Shown one piece after another: positions 50,129 through 59,868 of a stretch of DNA of 64,000 bases. The notes beneath the pieces are model-generated. The model searched no databases, was not told where the DNA came from, and worked only from the letters and a program-made list of their open reading frames with translations. The DNA is from Harmonia axyridis (taxonomy: Eukaryota; Arthropoda; Insecta; Coleoptera; Coccinellidae). The translations under genes and the position numbers were made by a program. The stretch spans positions 6,882,001 through 6,946,000 of the forward strand of contig NC_059508.1 in NCBI RefSeq assembly GCF_914767665.1, given 5' to 3'. How positions within the stretch are numbered: the stretch's first letter is position 1; each line of letters begins with the position of its first letter.

Positions 50129-52008
50129 ATATAGCTATCGAAGTTAGTTGGAAATTGATAGTTCATAGATGTCAATCAATTGAGATAGAAAATGTCTAAT
50201 CTCTGAGTCTTTCCGTATATGTATAGTTATCAACATAACATAGAGAAGACGGTAAAACAAATTTGAATATCATAGAAACATGTCCAAGATAAAAAGCATC
50301 GAAGCAAGTCATAAAGACAAAATGAATCACGTGGAAGTCTCCATTGCAGCAAATCAAGATTCGGTTCAATCGTTAGAGAATAATAACCATCCAAGATTAT
50401 GTCTGTCTTCTGCAGTATTGGGACTAGAGAAACTAATCTGTTCTCTGACATGTGCATCATTTACAGAGTGGAAAACAATGTTTGGAAATTACTTAACATT
50501 TCAAGCTGCGATTGAAGGATATGTGATGTTATATAGTTATCGGAATTGGTTCGAAATTGAAAGTAGTTAGTTGTCAATCAATAGAGTGTTCATTCAGGAA
50601 TTATTGACATCGAACTTCCTTGGCCTTGAACGTCTAGTCGCAGCTTTATTTTTGGTTACTTATGAAAACTGATGGAACTAATGAATCAAGTGTGATTATG
50701 AATGTTATTGGCAAGGGTATTGATCCAAACCAAGAAAATAACCACCCAAGAATATGTCTGTCTTCTGCAGTACTAGGACCACAGAAACTAATCGGTTCTC
50801 CGAAATGTGCACAAATTAGAGATTGGAGAACAACGTTTGAAAATGAATTAAGGTTTCAAGCTGCGGTTGAAGGATATGTGATGTAATATAGTTATCGGAG
50901 TTAGTACGAAATTGACATCGAACGTCCTTGGCCTTGAACGTCTAGTCGCGGCTTTATTTTAGGTGATGTATGTCTTCTGCAGTACTGGGACCACAGAAAC
51001 TGATCTGTTCCCTGGCATATGCACCAGTTACGGATTGGAAAACAACGATTGAAAATTACTCAACGTTTGAACCTGAGGTTGGAGGATATGTGATGTTATA
51101 TAGTTATCAGAATAAGTTGGAAATTGAAAGTGGTTGGATGTCAATCAATTGAGATAACCCTTTCAGGAATAATTGACATCGAATGTCCTTGGCCTTCAAC
51201 GTCTAGTCGCGACTTTATTTCTGGTTACTTATGAAAGTTGATGGAACTAATGAGTCAAGTGTGATTATGAATGTTATTTGCAAGGGTATTGATCAAAACC
51301 GAGAAATAAACCGTCCAAGATTAGGTCTGTCTTCTGCAGAACTAGGACCACAAAAACTAATCGGTTCTCTGACATGTGCACAATTTACAGATTGGAAAAC
51401 AACGTTTGAAAATTACTCAACATTTAAACCTGTGGTTGAAGGATATGTGATGTTATATAGTTATCGGAATGAGTTGGAAATTGAAAGTGTTTAGTTGTCA
51501 ATCAATTGAGATTACCCTTTCAGGAATAATTGACATCGAACGTCCTTGGCCTTCAACGTCTAGTCGCGACTTTATTTCTGGTTACTTATGAAAGTTGATG
51601 GAACTAATGAGTCAAGTGTGATTATGAATGTTATTGCAAGGGTATTGATCAAAGCCGAGAAATCAAGCGTACAAGATTATGTCTGTCTTCTGCAGTACTA
51701 GGACCACAGAAACTAATCGGTTCTCCGAAATGTGCACAAATTAGAGATTGGAGAACAACATTTGAAAATAAATTAAGGTTGAAGGATATGTGATGTTATA
51801 TAGTTATCGGAGTTAGTACGAAATTGACATCGAACGTCCTTGGCCTTGAACGTCTAGTCGCGGCTTTATTTTAGGTGATGTATGTCTTCTGCAGTACTGG
51901 GACCACAAAAACTGATCGGTTCCCTGGCATGTGCACAAGTTATGGATTGGAAAAAAACGATTGAAAATTACTCAACGTTTCAACCTGAGGTTGGAGGATA
52001 TGTAATGA
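50129..52008 (+). repeat. Satellite-like array of ~350-bp units, left part
   Basis: Units share GAACGTCTAGTCGCG, AATGAGTCAAGTGTGATTAT, GTCTTCTGCAGTAC, and GTGATGTTATATAGTTATCG then GTCAATCAATTGAGAT. The TCTTCTGCA anchor lies at 50407, 50762, 50969, 51333, 51681 and 51885. Spacings of 355, 207, 364, 348 and 204 bp give a higher-order period of about 917 bp. Several units keep a plus-strand frame of 60-96 codons (for example MKVDGTNESSVIMNVI at 51231), but others are frameshifted (a G lost near 51632). No domain is recognised. Confidence 0.85.
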
Positions 52009-52132
52009 TAATAATAATAATAATAATAATAAACTTTATTGATCCTTTCTGACATTAAACAAATGTATAGGACAAGTCATATAAAAATAGTATACAATTT
52101 CATAGAGAGAAAAAAAACAAAAAAAAACAGAT

Positions 52133-54997
52133 TCAAAGAATGGAGTCCCTAAGGAACTCTCCAACACTATAGTAGCATCCTTTAATCAATAGCAACTTTA
52201 CTTCTCGCTTGAAAGACCTTCCATTCATTGATTTCAACCTACTAGGCAAACGGTTGTACAATTTAATGCCCATAAAGCCCGGTGAGGACTCATATTTAGC
52301 TGTACGATGTTTGGGGAAGGCTATGGTATCAGTATGGCGTGTCTCATACCCATGAAAGTCAGAGCATCTCTTGTATTTACTGATGTTAAGGTGGATATAA
52401 TTGAGGTAATTAAGAATGTAAATACATGGGAAGGGAAGCATACCAAATTGACCGAAAATCGGACGACATGAATCGCATGGCCGAAGTCCGAAAATAAGTC
52501 GTACGATACGCTTCTGAGAAATGAAAACTCGACTTGACACTGTCGAGGAGCCCCAAAGAACCACGTTGTAATTTAGATGACTGTAAACCATGCTGTAATA
52601 AATAGTGAGTAGCTCCTCGACAGGAAGACAACTCCTGAGACGCAATATGGCATAGTAAGCACTGTTCAGCCTCCCACAAACATGATCAATGTGGAGATGC
52701 CACCTAAGGTTTCCGTCCACATATAAGCCCAGAAATTTCACGTCGTCGGTCGCCCTCAATTCTTCCTGTTTGTGTTTTATAATGAAGGGTTCGACACTCG
52801 GGTTATCTTGATTCCGAAACCTAACTATTACCGACTTCGTCATATTGAGAATAAGTGCGTTTCTGTGGCACCAATCAATGAAATACTGTACTATCGTTTC
52901 GCACAGCGACTTCAATTCCTGCAAACTTTCCGCTCCAATAGCGATAGAAGTATCATCAGCGAACATTATGAGAGTATGGGCTACAACGTATGCAGGCAGA
53001 TCATTAATAAATAATAAGAACAGAAGCGGGCCCAGTACAGATCCCTGAGCGACACCCATGTTGTTGGTGTATTCGTCAGATGAACCGTCATTCAATCTCA
53101 CATAAACTTTTCGATCAGATAGAAAACTCTTGACCCAATCAAGAAACACGCCCCTGAATCCCATCTGATACATCTTATTCAAAATGAAGTCATGTTGCAG
53201 CGTGTCGAATGCCTTCGACAGATCAAAAAAAATACCTGCCACGTAGTCACCGCCATCCAGGCAGCTGTAAACATACTCGAAAAATTCACAACCGGCCGAT
53301 TGTGTCGACCTGCCATGCCTGAAGCCATGTTGTTGACTCGATAGTATGGAATACTTTGTCAAATAATTGTACATGCGATTATATATGACTTTCTCTAAGA
53401 TTTTTGACAATTGGCTAAGGATGGAGATAGGTCGATAGTTTGTTATATCTTGTGCGTCACCCCTTTTATGGACTGGTATAATCCTCGCCAATTTGAGGAT
53501 AGTTGGGAAGTGACCAGAGGACACTGATTCATTCAGCAGAGCAGCCAGGGGTTCAGATATTAAAGGAGAAATGAATTTCAGGGCCCTGGCAGATATCATA
53601 TCAGGACCTGCGCTACTACTATTCTTCAGACAGCAAATGGTGGATGAAACTTCCTCGGCAGTAGCGGGAAAGAAGAAGAAATTACAGTTTAGGGAAGTCT
53701 GCAAGGTGCATGAACCAGACAAGAAAACGCCAAAATGTTTAAGTATAGAGACAACATTCACTTCAGTAAAATATTCGGCAAAAGCCTCCGAAACCTTCTG
53801 GGGACAGGAGATGAGTTCCCCATCGACCCGTAGTGTAATCTTTTTCTGAGATTTAACTTTGATGTTTAATTCGTTGTTTACTAATTTCCAAACTGTTTTG
53901 CAAACGTTATCGGAATTAAGTATAATTTTTTTATTATAATTCAATTTAGAGTGTCTTAATAATTGTTTGTACTCAGTCTTTGCTTTTTTATATAAGTATG
54001 AAGTCTCAGGAGTATGCAAGTTTTTAGTGAGCCAGTGAAGGTTCTTCAAATTGTCTCGGGCTGAAATTATCGTTTTATCGATCCAGCCGGGTTTTTGTTG
54101 AGAAGATAATAGATGTACATATTTAAGTGGAAAAGCTGCGTCAAATGCGGACTTCAACAAAGTAACAAAATTCTCAAATTTATCTTCAAGTGTGAAAACA
54201 AAATGAAGCCCCTGAAAATCGGTACTCCCGATCAATGAATAGAAAGTCTTCCAGTTATTATCCGACATAGTTCTTATCATTTTTCCTCTAGGGGCACAGG
54301 ACTCACAGTGACGACATATATATTTCAGTAAAATTGCTCTATGGTCACCAATGAACGCTTCGAACACAGTTGCATTAATAAGCCGCAAGTCGGCACTAGT
54401 AGCTACATAGTCAACCTTTGTGGAAGAGGTTTGGCCATTCATATTAGTAACAACTCTAGTTGGCTCTCTCGAGGTAACCAATAAATTATGACATGAAAAC
54501 AAATCATTTAAAGATCGAGATTGTGTTGACAGGGAGAAATAATCTATGTTGAGATCTCCACACAAAAAAATTACATTAGAGACAGTACTACAGTAAGCAA
54601 GAACATATTCCAAGGATTTAATAAACAAGTTGAAGTCACCTGAGGGAGGTCTATATACACTAATAACACAGAAAGTATTCTCACCAAATTTAATCTTAAC
54701 TGCACACAGTTCACAGTGCATTTCCACCGAGTATTTGGCCACATTAAGCTGTTGCACTTGAATTCCCAACTTGACATAAATAACAACACCACCATGTTCA
54801 CGGATGGGTCTGGTATAAAAAGAGGCTATCTGATAACCAGCCAACGACATGTAGGGTAACCGCACAGAAGAACACCAATGCTCGGCCACACTCAGTAAAT
54901 CAGGGCTGTAAGAACTAAGTAAAACCTCAAAAGACGATATTTTGTTGGCAATGCTTTGTGCATTTATTTGCATCAGTTCGAACTTTTTTATTTGCAT
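52133..54997 (-). CDS. CR1-like LINE ORF2: APE endonuclease and reverse transcriptase
   Basis: 954 codons, uninterrupted. Residues ~9-235 are an APE-type endonuclease (QINAQSIANK, Glu39 in SVAEHW, ISVYRPPSGD, LCGDLNIDYF, KVDYVATS, GDHRAILL), which would nick target DNA. Residues ~480-760 are the reverse transcriptase: RIIPVHKRGDAQDITNYRPI, QQHGFRHGRSTQSAG, FFDLSKAFDTL (Asp592), GVAQGSVLGPLLFLLFINDL and FADD (Asp681, Asp682). The C-terminal SHLNYNVVLWGSS and IKLYNRLPSRLK blocks end the protein, and no RNase H is present. The frame stays open upstream of the listed Met and overlaps the end of ORF1, so initiation could be earlier. A 24-bp tandem duplication repeats KKFELMQI at the start. The Met at residue 9 may be the ancestral start. 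Confidence 0.93.
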   Translation of the reverse strand: MQIKKFELMQINAQSIANKISSFEVLLSSYSPDLLSVAEHWCSSVRLPYMSLAGYQIASFYTRPIREHGGVVIYVKLGIQVQQLNVAKYSVEMHCELCAVKIKFGENTFCVISVYRPPSGDFNLFIKSLEYVLAYCSTVSNVIFLCGDLNIDYFSLSTQSRSLNDLFSCHNLLVTSREPTRVVTNMNGQTSSTKVDYVATSADLRLINATVFEAFIGDHRAILLKYICRHCESCAPRGKMIRTMSDNNWKTFYSLIGSTDFQGLHFVFTLEDKFENFVTLLKSAFDAAFPLKYVHLLSSQQKPGWIDKTIISARDNLKNLHWLTKNLHTPETSYLYKKAKTEYKQLLRHSKLNYNKKIILNSDNVCKTVWKLVNNELNIKVKSQKKITLRVDGELISCPQKVSEAFAEYFTEVNVVSILKHFGVFLSGSCTLQTSLNCNFFFFPATAEEVSSTICCLKNSSSAGPDMISARALKFISPLISEPLAALLNESVSSGHFPTILKLARIIPVHKRGDAQDITNYRPISILSQLSKILEKVIYNRMYNYLTKYSILSSQQHGFRHGRSTQSAGCEFFEYVYSCLDGGDYVAGIFFDLSKAFDTLQHDFILNKMYQMGFRGVFLDWVKSFLSDRKVYVRLNDGSSDEYTNNMGVAQGSVLGPLLFLLFINDLPAYVVAHTLIMFADDTSIAIGAESLQELKSLCETIVQYFIDWCHRNALILNMTKSVIVRFRNQDNPSVEPFIIKHKQEELRATDDVKFLGLYVDGNLRWHLHIDHVCGRLNSAYYAILRLRSCLPVEELLTIYYSMVYSHLNYNVVLWGSSTVSSRVFISQKRIVRLIFGLRPCDSCRPIFGQFGMLPFPCIYILNYLNYIHLNISKYKRCSDFHGYETRHTDTIAFPKHRTAKYESSPGFMGIKLYNRLPSRLKSMNGRSFKREVKLLLIKGCYYSVGEFLRDSIL

Positions 54998-55094
54998 CAG
55001 TTCGAACTTTTTAGAACCGCTACTTTCGTCGTCTTCACGATCCGATATGGACTCTACAATGGCGTACTTGTTTGCTGATGTTGACTCTGGAGGG

Positions 55095-56168
55095 CTATTG
55101 CTTCGCTCTGGTTGCTGTTCCGTGATGTTTACGAAAAAATTTGTTGATTGTGATACCTTCCGGCCAGAAAGCGGGATCCAGTAGCTGGGACTGAAACTCA
55201 GATGGAAATGACAGCTTGAAGGAAGAATAGACCTCAGGTTGTTTCGAGTTCAACTTTTCACAGACAAGATTAGGAATCCTGTTATTCAAAAATTTCTTGA
55301 GATCAGCTATAGACGTTGCAGGACTCAGTCTGGACACATGTATGTAAGAAAGCTGTTTCTTGGGGACACTGGTCAAGGCATTTGAAGCGGATGATCCAAT
55401 TATGGGCCTATTATTTCTAGGGTTCTTTTCAACACGAGAGACTTCGGCTTTTGATCTACGTTTAGATTTATTAGATTTATTCCCCCTCCCAACAATGACA
55501 CTCCATTCATGAGGGCCAGAATCCGCCAGCACCGACACGCCGGAAACCGCTCCGGAATCCGAGACATCCCCAGATGGACCAGGATCAAGCGTCGCCACTT
55601 CATCTGTAGTAGAACGCTCGCCAGACAGCGAATCATCGGGAACAGGAGCAAGCGTAGACACTCCGTCTGCAGAACGAATTTCAGGCAGTGAACCACCTGA
55701 AAGATGTGACGGTATCTTTATCTTATCAAGGGAATTCCGTTCAGCTGTTTTCATCTTCGTTAAGGTGTTTTTGTTCGTTTTTAATAATTTTATATCCTCG
55801 ACGAGTGATAAGATTTGTTTATTTTGAGATCGAATGAGATTCTTTAACTGGAAAATCTCCGATCTTAGTGGGCCGATCATTTCGGTCATCACAGAACGAA
55901 TGGTAATTATCAGCTGACTCTCACCCTTCGTCGACTCTTTTGAGGGTTCAGGTGGGAAAGATCCTGAAGCATCCACTAACTGGCAATTTTCACATAACCA
56001 CTCATTAATTAGTCCGTTTGTTCGCATTTCATTGAAAGAATCAATTGAAATGTTAAGGCAACTTATATAAAAACAATTTTCACAATTTATACATTTGATA
56101 GAATCATCTTGTCTATCAATTTTATTATCACATTGAGAACAACTTATTCCGCGTACGCGTGTCGCCAT
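55095..56168 (-). CDS. CR1-like LINE ORF1: PHD-finger nucleic-acid-binding protein
   Basis: 357 codons, uninterrupted. Residues 10-62 form a PHD-like zinc finger (C10, C13, C26, C29, C32 or nearby, C37, W57, C59, C62). Residues ~85-145 are a predicted coiled coil (MIGPLRSEIFQLKNLIRSQN...), probably for oligomerisation. ~145-230 is a Ser/Thr/Pro-rich linker, followed by a basic KSNKSKRRSKAE stretch. Residues ~275-350 resemble an RRM-like C-terminal domain (YIHVSRLSPATSIADLKKFL; FWPEGITINKFF). Such proteins package the element RNA. The ATG lies about ten bases from the element's 5' junction. A TAG at 55097 ends it inside the open ORF2 frame. Confidence 0.9.
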   Translation of the reverse strand: MATRVRGISCSQCDNKIDRQDDSIKCINCENCFYISCLNISIDSFNEMRTNGLINEWLCENCQLVDASGSFPPEPSKESTKGESQLIITIRSVMTEMIGPLRSEIFQLKNLIRSQNKQILSLVEDIKLLKTNKNTLTKMKTAERNSLDKIKIPSHLSGGSLPEIRSADGVSTLAPVPDDSLSGERSTTDEVATLDPGPSGDVSDSGAVSGVSVLADSGPHEWSVIVGRGNKSNKSKRRSKAEVSRVEKNPRNNRPIIGSSASNALTSVPKKQLSYIHVSRLSPATSIADLKKFLNNRIPNLVCEKLNSKQPEVYSSFKLSFPSEFQSQLLDPAFWPEGITINKFFRKHHGTATRAKQ

Positions 56169-56179
56169 GATCGAACATG

Positions 56180-57520
56180 AATAATGTTATATAGTTATCG
56201 GAATAAGTTGGAAATTGAAAGTGGTTGGATGTCAATCAATTGAGATAACCCTTTCAGGAATACTTGACATCGAATGTCCTTGGCCTTGAACGTCTAGTCG
56301 CGACTTAAATAAATAAATGATGATGATGATGATGACTTTATTTCTGATTACTTATGAAAGTTGATGAGTCAATGAGTCAAGTGTGATTATGAATATTATT
56401 GGCAAGGGTATTGATCAAAACCGAGAAAGCAAGCGTACAAGATTAGATCTGCCTTCTGCAATACTAGGAAAACAGAAAGTAATCAGTTCTCTGACATGTG
56501 CACAAATTTCAGATTGAAGAAGAACGTTTGAAAATAAATTAACATTTCAAGTTGAGGTTGGAGGATATGTGATGTCAATAATTCCTGAAAGGGCAGTATG
56601 AATAGATAGTCAACTTACATATCTTTTCATACTCACCATTCAGGAATTATTGACATCGAACGGCCTGGAACGTCTAGTCGCGGCTTTATTCTTGGTTATG
56701 TCTGTTCTCTGCAGAACTAGTAGCACAGAAACTAATCGGTTCACTAAAATGTGCCAATTTAAAGATTGTAGAACAACGTTTGAATATTACTAAACCTTTC
56801 AACTTGAGGTTGGAGTATATGTGATGTTATATAGTTATCGGAATTTGTTGGAAATTGAAAGTGGTTAGTTGTCAATCAATTGAGATCACCCTTTCAGGAA
56901 TAATTGACATCGAACGTCCTGTGCCTTGAACGTCTAGTCGCGATTTTATTTCTGGGTACTTATGAAAGTTGATGAAACTAATGAGTCAAGTGTGATTATG
57001 AATGTAATTGGCAAGGGTATTGATCAAAACCGAGAAATTAACCTTCCAAGATTATGTGTGTCTTCTGCATTACTAGGAACACAGAAACTAATCGGTTCTC
57101 TGACATATGCAGAATTTACAGATTGGAAAACAACGTTTGAAAATTACTCAACGTTTCAACCTGAGGTTGAAGGATATGTGATGTTATTTATATCGGAATA
57201 AGTTGGAAATTGAAAGTGGTTGGTTATCAATCAATGAAGATTACCCTTTCAGGAATAATTGACATAGAGCGTCTAGTCGCGACTTTATTTCTGGTTACTT
57301 ATGAAAGTTGATGAAACAAATGAGTCAAGTGTGATTATGAATGTTATTGGCAAGGGTATTGATCAAAACCGAGAAATTAACCTTCCAAGATTATGTGTGT
57401 CTTCTGCAGTACTAGGACCACAGAAACTAATCGGTTCCCTGACATGTGCGCATTTTAGAAATTGGAGAATATCATACGAAAATTACTCAACGTTCCAAGC
57501 TGCGCTTGGATGAGATGAAA
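56180..57520 (+). repeat. Satellite-like array of ~350-bp units, right part
   Basis: Continues the array after the LINE, with unit anchors at about 56454, 56703, 57062 and 57400 and the GAACGTCTAGTCGCG block at 56288, 56663, 56928 and (shortened) 57268. 56575-56650 holds a small inverted repeat (CAATAATTCCTGAAAG against CAGGAATTATTG). Frames beginning MKVDETNESSVIMNVI occur at 56962 and 57301. Confidence 0.85.
56303..56336 (+). mobile_element. Tail-only LINE insertion
   Basis: Inside a satellite unit, CGCGACTTTATTTCTG is split as CGCGACTT, then AAATAAATAAATGATGATGATGATGATG, then GACTTTATTTCTG. The AATAAA plus (ATG/TGA)n tail flanked by the direct repeat GACTT is what a LINE leaves when reverse transcription stops almost at once. 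Confidence 0.6.
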
Positions 57521-58015
57521 TGTTATTATGTGCCCTTTTTTTTATTTATGTGCACTTTTTAGCAGTCTGTCAGAAGCACTAAAATGTGAGCTCAACCTTA
57601 GAAAAAACTAAAACTTTATGTTCGACATGCTTCCCCTTCTGAAATACACGAGATAATCACATAATGATTGAAACAGTAATGTTGTATTTTGTCGTCTTTT
57701 GTCTGCTTCGGCATATTTGATTTTATCATGTGACAATTGTATGCTCCGATTTATTTTGATACTTTTTATATTTATATATTTTGTAATTTTATATGCTCGT
57801 ATTTAGTCTTGCGTTTTGTATGTTTACTTTTGAAATTTTTGTTCTTGTGTATCCTTTTTGGTTTTTATATCTTTGATCACACTATATGCTAAGTTATATA
57901 TAATATATTCTTACACACAAGCAGACGTGCTCTGCTTCGTAAGTATGCTCATTCATTCACCATTCCAAGAATGTAATTAATTCTAGATGTATACTTCAAT
58001 TGAATAAATGATATT
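57521..58015. other. Unassigned insert in the satellite array
   Basis: T-rich sequence without a coding frame. It ends AATTGAATAAATGATATTATT before an ATT tail, so it could be the 3' UTR of a plus-strand LINE abutting the minus-strand element at 58016. The shared microsatellite makes the tail ambiguous. Confidence 0.35.
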
Positions 58016-59103
58016 ATTATTATTATCTCCGACATTTGCCTATACGCGTAGGATTTCTCCTCGCTATCGGCTTCTCACTCCTCGCTAAGAGGAACATCCA
58101 CTCAATCCCAGATATTTAAAATATCAGAAGGGTAGAGCTCGGTGGTGTCCGGTCCTTGTGGTCCCCCTGGTTCTCGTCGAACTTCTGGTCCTCTTACACG
58201 TGATCCTTGGACCTGTCCATCGCTAGGAATTTTCTCACCGTCCTTGCAGTAGGTACCTAAAAGAACAGCTTTTTGCATTATATTACATATATACTCACTG
58301 AGTCCCAGTTGCTTGATATTCCTCTTGAGATTTTTGGGCACTATTCCAGTTGTTGAGATGATAATTGGAATGGTTTTCGTTGATATCGTTCCCCAATGAC
58401 GCTCTATCTGAAATTCGAGGTCCCTATATTTTGAAATTTTTTCGACCTCCTTTTGACGGAGGTTGTTGTTATTTGGTATTGCTACGTCAACGAGTAATGC
58501 TGTCTTTTGATGTTTATCGACTAGTAATATATCTGGTCTATTGTGAGGGACTGTTTCATTAGTCAAAACTGTACGATCCCAGTACAGCTTATAGCGTTCG
58601 TTTTCCAGGATGGTATCCGGTCGGTACTTGTAATATGGCATTTTTTCAGAATGAATAAGTTTTAATATGGTTGCCAATTCTTGGTGTAGTATCTTTCCTA
58701 CTGCATCGTGTCTCTCTTTATATCAATTTCCTGCAAACATTCGACATCCACCCGTGATATGTTGGATTGTCTCATTTGTTGGACACCCATATCGGCATCG
58801 ATCGTCAGTAATAGTTCGATCCTTTATGATATGCCTACAGTAATTTCTAGTTGAGATCACTTGATCTTGGATGGCTAAAAGAAAACCTTCTGTTTCTGGG
58901 TACATTGCACCTGATGTGAGCCAATAGTTCGACGCTTCAATGTCGACATGATCCTGGTTCACCTCGTTGAAATGTCTTCCATGCAGGGGCTTCTCTCTCC
59001 ATCTTTCCAGTTTTTCTTGGTTTGTCTGGTGGTTGTATGAAAATTGCTCCTCGTGAAATTGTAAAGGTGTTGTAATAATAATAATAATTATTATTATTAT
59101 TAT
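58016..59103 (-). pseudogene. LINE 3' end with restriction-like endonuclease (RLE type)
   Basis: One minus-strand frame runs from about 59075 to 58102, broken by a single TGA at about 58725. It reads WREKPLHGRHFNEVNQDHVD, TEGFLLAIQDQVISTRNYCR, a zinc knuckle (CRYGCPTNETIQHITGGC), then HDAVGKILHQELATILKLI, YYKYRPDTIL, LYWDRTV, and NRPDILLVDKHQKTALLVDV. The PD-(14)-D pattern (RPD...LLVD) after a CCHC knuckle is the signature of the restriction-like endonuclease at the C-terminus of R2-superfamily LINEs. The 5' part, including RT, is missing. It ends in a (TAA)n tail. The insertion lies in the satellite, which resumes at 59104. Confidence 0.78.
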
Positions 59104-59172
59104 AAAATGTTATATAGTTCTCGGAGTTAGTTGGAAATTGAAAGCCGTTAGTTGTCAATCAATTGAGATAGA
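59104..59172 (+). repeat. Satellite array, terminal remnant
   Basis: ATGTTATATAGTTCTCGGAG followed by GTCAATCAATTGAGATAG matches the last third of the ~350-bp unit and mirrors the array's first fragment at 50129-50190, so it marks the right edge. Confidence 0.7.
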
Positions 59173-59868
59173 ATAAAGTCTTAACCGCATGTTGAGACAC
59201 GATAGCATGACAAGATGTGGTACCGATTTTTTGACCACTATTCCTAAAAGGGCAAATACAGGAGCAGAAGGCATAAAACTACTCGTATCGAACATAGCTG
59301 TAATGAGAAAGATCGGACAGTTGTTGTGATCTATGAAAATAAATTGACGCACATTTCGACTTTTTCAATTTGTATTGAAAATTTAATTCAGAAAGCGGCA
59401 CTAGAATTTTCATGAAGAAAAATCCAATTTTATTTAGTTCTTTGAACATACGGGTACATAATTTGACTGGGTTGATTGACATCAATTAAAAACCAATAAC
59501 ATTCAAATAAACTGTATTCAATTTACGTATATACAGGGTGTTTCAAGTTCGACTGTCTCTTGATCCTTTCTGGAAAACAGCCTCTTTGAAATCTGAAAGT
59601 TCGGAATATGATATTGATTATGATTCATATTCAACTGAAATATTTTCGAAACGCCGACACTTCCGGCAATACAAGAAATGAAAAAATTGAAAAAAACTGT
59701 TTTCATCAGATATCATCAATATTTCCTTACGATCTCGCCGATCTCCCAATATGCGCGCATGAATGCGTGGTATTTATTAAACTAGTGCAGTATTTAGCAA
59801 TGTCTGGTATCGGGGCTGCGTCTCAATATACGCCCGGGCTTATATATTAATTTTTCCGTTTATAGTTA
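59173..59868. other. Intronic sequence with one orphan CAGGGTG end
   Basis: TATACAGGGTGTTTCAAG at 59531 looks like one terminus of the CAGGGTG elements, but no mirror end is found nearby. Otherwise nothing is recognised. Confidence 0.35.

Larger units (their letters stand above)
52009..56179 (-). mobile_element. CR1-like LINE with both ORFs open
   Basis: It is inserted within one satellite unit: the unit breaks at GGATATGTAATG on the left and resumes at TAATGTTATATAG on the right, leaving an apparent target duplication of about 5 bp (TAATG). Minus-strand layout: about ten bases, ORF1 (56168-55095), a 97-bp interval, ORF2 (54997-52133), about 100 bp of 3' UTR with AATAAA, then a (TTA)n tail at 52009-52031. 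PHD-type ORF1, APE endonuclease and an RT without RNase H fit the CR1 group. It is by far the best preserved element in the window. Confidence 0.9.

Noticed and set aside
51231..51494. Repeated MKVDGTNESSVIMNVI-type ORFs in the satellite units
   Set aside because: The frames survive mainly because the units are nearly identical. Several units are frameshifted or truncated, and no domain is recognisable.
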